From NCBI GenBank assembly GCA_963920635.1, contig OY987301.1:23664501-23728500 (forward strand): a stretch of DNA of 64,000 nucleotides, in the 5' to 3' direction. The stretch comes from Pseudeuparius sepicola. Lineage: Eukaryota; Arthropoda; Insecta; Coleoptera; Anthribidae. Under the pieces are notes generated by a model. It was given only the letters and a program-made list of their open reading frames with translations. It had not been told where the DNA came from and made no database searches. The first letter of the stretch is position 1. Each line of letters begins with the position of its first letter. This document shows positions 59,514-64,000 of the stretch, piece after piece. Made by a program: the position numbers and the translations under genes.

Positions 59514-59562
59514 CGCGTCACAATGGTCGACAATGTAATTTCCATTGTCGACCATTGTGACG
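59514..59562. repeat. Perfect 21-bp-arm hairpin
   Basis: GCGTCACAATGGTCGACAAT at 59514 and its exact complement, ending at 59562, are separated by a 7-base loop TAATTTC. It borders the reverse-oriented YY1/CRE-like repeat: AAGATGGCGG follows at once. It may be the terminus of that repeat element. Confidence 0.88.
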
Positions 59563-60140
59563 CAGGAAGATGGCGGATTATCTATTTCTGCACAACCTAC
59601 TTGACATGGGTATGAAATGAAAAGGGTTTGAAGAGTAAAAAAAATAGGTAAGTGACGTCATACTAAAACCAATATACCGGATGTCCCAGATGGTGGACTA
59701 AATTTCTTTACCACCCTCCTGATATGGGAATCAAATAAGTACTAAAAAACGCAAAATAAAATAAAAGGTAAAAAAACTTTTAAAAAACAAGCTTTTATTT
59801 AAACTATGTACTGAAACGAATAAAATAATATAAAATAAGTCTAGGTTTTCGTTAAGATAATTCAAAGCCAAATTGCGTTTTTGTAAATCAAAAAACATGT
59901 CACGCGAGTTGTTCATAAAAGTAGGTACCAATTAAATTTTATTGGACAGTGATTTGTTGATAAGCAAGTACCTATTTGCCAAAGTATGTATTTTCTTTAC
60001 AATTCGCGCGAAAAGCTTTTAGAGTTATAACAACTTGTCACAATTTGGCATTGAATTATCTCAACGAAAACCTACACTTATTTTATTTTATTCATTTTAG
60101 TACATGGCTTAAATAAAAGCTGGTTTTTTAAAAAAATTAC
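59560..60140 (-). repeat. Reverse-oriented copy of the 11.3-kb repeat family
   Basis: Read on the minus strand, this has the same order of blocks as the 10949-11780 region. These are the hairpin with TTTATTTAA ends (59785-60125), the block with GGGAATCAAATA complement and ACCACCCTCC (59700-59740), and at least two repeat units with GTGACGTCA (59652-59661), GATGGTGGACTAAAT and AAGATGGCGGAT. Fewer repeat units are present than in the first copy. Confidence 0.75.
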
Positions 60141-60736
60141 ATTTTATTTTTTTAGATGTTATTTATTTTTTGTTTGTATTAATGATAGGACAGTAGATAC
60201 AAGTTGTTTCATTTTGGAAGTGTTTTTTGACAGTTACAATACTTTTTTTTTTATTTCGGAGGTATTTTTTTTGTTTTTGTTTCATGTATTATTTGTCTCG
60301 TTGGTTTATTAAAAAAAAGAGAAGAAAAAATAAAAGAGTAATTGTTTTCTTTTCCCATTTTTGTTTCAGGTAAACTAAAATTGCTATAAAAAAATATGGA
60401 ACTGTTGTTCATTGTCTTGAGAAAAAAATTTAAGGTGCCCCCCCTGCTTCTGAAGTCACGCGACGCCACTGCCCATATCTCCGCCACTAGCTATTTGTGA
60501 AGCTTGGTATTATCACATTTTGTGACACTTAATCAATGCATGCTGTGTACCAAATTTCGTTTGAATATCTTTAACGACTGGACAAGAATCAAAACTAAAA
60601 CATTAAAATTGTTGGGAACTTAAACACCAACTCTAAAACTAGGTGTCTGCGTAAAAAAATTATATCACAAGATAGTCTTATTTTATGATTTTCTATCACC
60701 TGTCGAAGTATCCCAGAATAAAATTGGATCACCCTG

Positions 60737-61284
60737 TATAATCTTCCAGTCCAAAAGGTATTCATATATGTCGTCCGTATTTTACTTTACAACAATGAGC
60801 TAGGAATAGGCTTCACCTCGGGCATATATACTCCGAATCCTGGCTCCTGGATCCTCGCAGGTGTATTTCGAAACGGGATCGATCAAGCAATTTTCCAGGA
60901 TCTGCCCTCCGCAATAAGGGGGACACATGGCGAAAAAAAAATGAAAGCCTGAACAAAAGCTGACTGCAGCTCCATTTTCTACCGTATAGATTTTGTGCCG
61001 GACTCGGATTAAGGGAAGCAAATAAACGACAATGGCAGTCGGGCAAACTACAACATCGGACAACTGATTTTTTTTTCATTTAGTGGAGTAATTCAACGTA
61101 CAAAGGCCCCAAAACTACCCTACACGTGAAGAAACGGCCAAGCAACGTTGACATGAGATAACAATACTAACCTCATGTCGCATTGTTTGACGTATAGGTA
61201 TGCGTGTTCGTTTGTCTTTACGCCACTTTCAATTTCAAATAAATTATAAATAAAATTAGCAAACAAACTTTATGACCGTTTAAA
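60737..61284. other. Stretch with an unassigned minus-strand frame
   Basis: About 60800-61070 is less AT-rich and has two overlapping minus-strand frames (60800-61063 and 60813-61079) with several cysteines. The string ENGAAVSFCSGFHF faintly recalls chitin-binding peritrophin repeats, but the cysteine spacing does not fit. I do not assign a function. It may be an exon, a pseudo-exon or chance. Confidence 0.2.
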
Positions 61285-61500
61285 GGAAGTCTTCCCGCGC
61301 CCGCCGAGGCGATAGGTTGTCGGTGACCGGTCCATCCGGCGATAAAGTGGTGGTGCCACGTGGTGCTAGTTTCCTCTGACTCGGCGGGCGGGGGAGGGCT
61401 CCGAGTGGGAAGGCAGGCGGGAGTTAGAGACACGGAACGACAGTGTGAAGGAGGGGATAGATTCACCAGTATGGCGTTCTTGGCGGCAACTATCAATTAT
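61285..61500. promoter_or_regulatory. GC-rich segment, possible promoter or 5' exon
   Basis: GC-rich against its flanks, with CCCGCGCCCGCCGAGGCG and CGGCGGGCGGGGGAGGG words. A short plus-strand frame starts ATGGCGTTCTTGGCGGC at 61471. A 92-aa minus-strand frame also crosses it. No family is recognised. The composition resembles the 26.45-kb segment, but it is shorter and less CpG-dense. Confidence 0.25.
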
Positions 61501-61661
61501 ATTAAACATAATTTCAACGCTAATAGCATCTGAAAAAGTTCGTGGGTGCAAAATTTAACAGAAATGAAATATGTTCATTTACTTCTGATTATACAGTGTG
61601 TCTTAGTGTCGCAAATAAAACTGATATTGGAAAAACACTATATCACAACTACATACTAAGA

Positions 61662-62537
61662 GTATAATAGACCGGGAGATAGTGACAGACTTTTGAACGT
61701 GATTTTACTCAGTATGCCTTTCAAAGGGCATTATGTTGCCTATATTCTCACAATAATAAGGTATGAATCAGAGAGTCATCCTGGGTTCTTCATGTGAAAA
61801 ACTGAGTTTTCAATTATTCGAAAAATATGCGTTTTGATATGATTTTATACAGGCTGCCATGTGTTTTATAATGAACTTCAAAATAAAAAATTCCTCGGAA
61901 AAAATAGGCATACAGTTAGGGTGGGTCCAAAGGGCTATTATTGCCACGTGATCTTGTATTTTAATAATTAATTTTTCCACGTTTCCGAACAGGCTGCCAA
62001 TGAGAAGTATGCAAGTTCTTATTATGAAAATGCTGAAAAAAAGATGGCATACCTTTCGCGCATGTCCAAGTACTGTTTAAATTGAATGTTATTTAATCAT
62101 TTAAACGAGTTATTCGATGTAAAGTGTACTTGGACATGCGCAAACGGTATGCCATCTTTTTTTCAGCATTTTCATAATAAGAACTTGCATACTTCTCATT
62201 GGCAGCCTGTTCAGAAACGTGGAAAAATTAATTATTAAAATACAAGATCACGTGGCAATAATAGCCCTTTGGACCCACCTTAACGGTATGCCTATTTTTT
62301 CCGATGAATTTTTTATTTTGAAGTTCATTATAAAACACATGGCAGCCTGTATAAAATCATATCAAAACGCATATTTCTCGAATAATTGAAAACTCAGTTT
62401 TTCACATGAAGAACCCAGGATGACTCTCTGATTCATACCTTATTATTGTGAGAATATGTGCCACATAATGCCCTTTGAAAGGCATACTGAGTAAAATCAC
62501 GTCCAAAAATCTGTCACTATCTCCCGGTCCATAATAC
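61662..62537. mobile_element. 875-bp near-perfect palindrome
   Basis: Arms at about 61662-62077 and 62128-62537 are reverse complements with rare mismatches. Pairs include ACCGGGAGATAGTGACAGA, GGCTGCCATGTGTTTTATAA and GATGGCATACC with their complements. The spacer is ~50 bp. CAGGCTGCCA occurs twice per arm. No transposase and no clean target duplication were seen. An ACAGTGTGTCTTAGTG motif 70 bp to the left (61594) may be the true outer end with the partner lost. Confidence 0.88.
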
Positions 62538-64000
62538 AGGTCGTTGAAAAGCAGTTTTCTGGTGCAACCTATCAGTTTTTTAATGTCTTTTATTAGTCTT
62601 ATTAATTAAAATCACTCTAGAGTTGTTCAATGATTGAAAATGCTGAGTGTGTGTAAGAAAAGGCGTGAAAAAACGCAGTACCTTTTTATTATTTATATTC
62701 AATAAAGACCTATGTTTAAAGAAAATATTGATCTAATATAACCTTATTTCAAGGGAATTTTCTAGGTATAGGTATTTTAGTAAATATTGCGCTCCAGCTT
62801 TCTTCTCAACGAAAGGACCCTAAAGTGGAAAATGGAATTTTTCTTTTTATGCCCCTAACCAGTTTAGTTATATGTGCACAATATGGGTAAGATGGGGACG
62901 CACGAAAATATCATGTTATTTCTGTTTGTGGTAAATCAGATAAGATCTTGGCGTAAAAGTATTATAATGGAAAAAAGGAATACCTATAATAGGTACAATT
63001 GGTTTAATATTGTTATGACTATACGATCGAAAATATACCTACTCGTAAATAGTAAACTAAGTTTCCTAATGATGAATTCGAATTCTATCGATATAATATC
63101 AAAGAAACCACTTCTGCTTTGGCATATATAAAAGGGGAGAAATATTATATTTAGAAACAGATTGGGAGCAAGAAGCAAGTCGGGCAAATATAATGTGCTG
63201 TCGAGTTGAAAAACGTCTCTGTAAATTGTATTTTGATGGGATATTCGTCTTTGTTTTCTTTGAAACACGATAAATAAGCACAAAAAATAATATTTAGGGT
63301 TGATATTTCCTGTATACCTATACCTGAATTAATTTCATATCAACACTTGTATCCACTAAAATGCGTAAAGCATATTGAAAACATACCTACATATTTTTTC
63401 TTATTGAAATTTTCAGTGGTTTTAAAATAACATAATAAGTATTGTGTGTTAGATAACTGTCACTCTTTATATGTTAATTGTTAATTTTTATTTATTTAGC
63501 ATAAAGAGAGAGCAATTGACGATGTTTGCTTTAAACACGGGAGCATCATATTAAAATTATAAATTACAATGGTTAGATCAATGTTTTCGTTCCTATTAAC
63601 TTACCATTATAAACACCTATTAACAATAGGTGTCGAAAATTATTCTTTTATTTTCCAACAACATAAAGGAAAAACCGTAGAAGACAACACTCTGTAACGT
63701 ATAATTTTGCACCCTTAAGTATGTAAGTAGGCTTTGATCAGTAGCTCGAGATTTTGCCGATGAAAGGGAAGAAAGGCTTTTTCCCCGCGAAGTGTACTTT
63801 TTAGACTCTTAACTTCATTAATTAAGGCTTTTATCGCAGATAACAGAAAACAAAAGCGGATCTCCAACACGCGGGCTGCGGGCTCTGTAGGAAATTATCA
63901 GAGTGTTCCAAATCAGTCGCAGCGGTTTAGCGAAATTTGTTTGCTTATTATAATGCAAACTCATGTGGTATGGTATCGAAGATATGTCACCGTTTGAAAC
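62538..64000. other. Gene-free stretch to the window end
   Basis: AT-rich, with short unrecognised frames at 62874-63283. CAGAGTGTTCCAAATCAGTC at 63900 may be the start of another TA-type element that continues beyond the window. Confidence 0.45.

Larger units (their letters stand above)
59121..60471. mobile_element. hAT element, 1351 bp, duplication CCCATATC
   Basis: Ends CAGTGGCGTCGCGT and ACGCGACGCCACTG are exact complements. The 8-bp duplication CCCATATC is exact at 59113-59120 and 60472-60479. G and C runs lie just inside the left end (59136-59174). No transposase frame remains. It carries an inserted or captured copy of the 122-bp repeat plus hairpin family (59560-60140, reverse orientation). 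Confidence 0.93.
58235..60736. mobile_element. Palindromic element split by a hAT insertion
   Basis: The left arm (about 58235-58466) and the right arm (60472-60736) pair through TGTCACAAAATGTGATAATA, CATTTGGTACAC, AGTGGCGGAGATATG and GTGATAGAAAA against their complements. The right end is GGATCACCCTG, followed by TA at 60737. The left terminus is worn and could not be placed exactly. Between the arms lie a second inverted-repeat family (58540-59067) and the hAT at 59121-60471. Confidence 0.7.

Noticed and set aside
60980..61060. ENGAAVSFCSGFHF considered as a peritrophin chitin-binding repeat
   Set aside because: The required six-cysteine spacing is not met in any single frame.

Overview
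The window reads as nuclear DNA of an insect. It is AT-rich and intergenic, with many short TAGGTA/TACCTA runs. It is packed with TA-flanked palindromic DNA transposons of the Tc1/mariner group (ends CAGTGTGTCC or CAGGGTATCC) and with hAT elements that carry exact 8-bp target duplications. A beetle or hemipteran genome would fit, but the order and species cannot be fixed from sequence alone. I see no intact protein-coding gene. Recognisable protein traces are two degraded mariner-like transposase pieces (6337-6963 and 57280-57489), a hAT transposase C-terminus (51304-51516) and a broken THAP-finger-like piece (about 54720-54825). Most other open frames are short and fall in repeats or AT-rich DNA.

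Layout, left half: 0.4-1.8 kb holds copies of dispersed repeats that recur at 55.4 and 58.9 kb. Palindromic elements follow at 3.2-4.0, 4.9-5.3 and 5.9-7.5 kb; the last is an internally deleted transposon with ~480-bp inverted arms. A composite nest lies at 10.2-12.3 kb and includes a 122-bp tandem repeat. Palindromes lie at 12.7-13.4, 14.3-15.4, 15.5-15.7 and 17.4-18.8 kb. A 1.4-kb TIR element is at 19.2-20.6 kb. At 23.35-25.31 kb one arm of a palindromic element has grown into a 290-bp tandem array. A CpG-rich stretch at 26.45-26.87 kb is the best promoter or first-exon candidate.

Layout, right half: a three-layer nest (palindrome, then hAT, then palindrome) lies at 32.7-34.6 kb. Long quiet stretches surround a 30-bp hairpin at 39.7 kb. 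hAT elements are at 46.7-48.0 and 50.1-51.6 kb and a 253-bp MITE at 52.9 kb. A 58.2-60.7 kb palindrome is split by a 1.35-kb hAT. An 875-bp palindrome lies at 61.7-62.5 kb.

The most unusual themes are these. (1) Long-palindrome elements in which one arm holds a later insertion and the other arm keeps the empty site. (2) A MITE arm amplified into a satellite with a 580-bp higher-order unit. (3) Short motifs resembling architectural or regulatory factor sites (CTCF-like, YY1/PHO-like, CRE-like) carried by several of these repeats, in some cases as inverted pairs. All regulatory readings are inference from motif matches.
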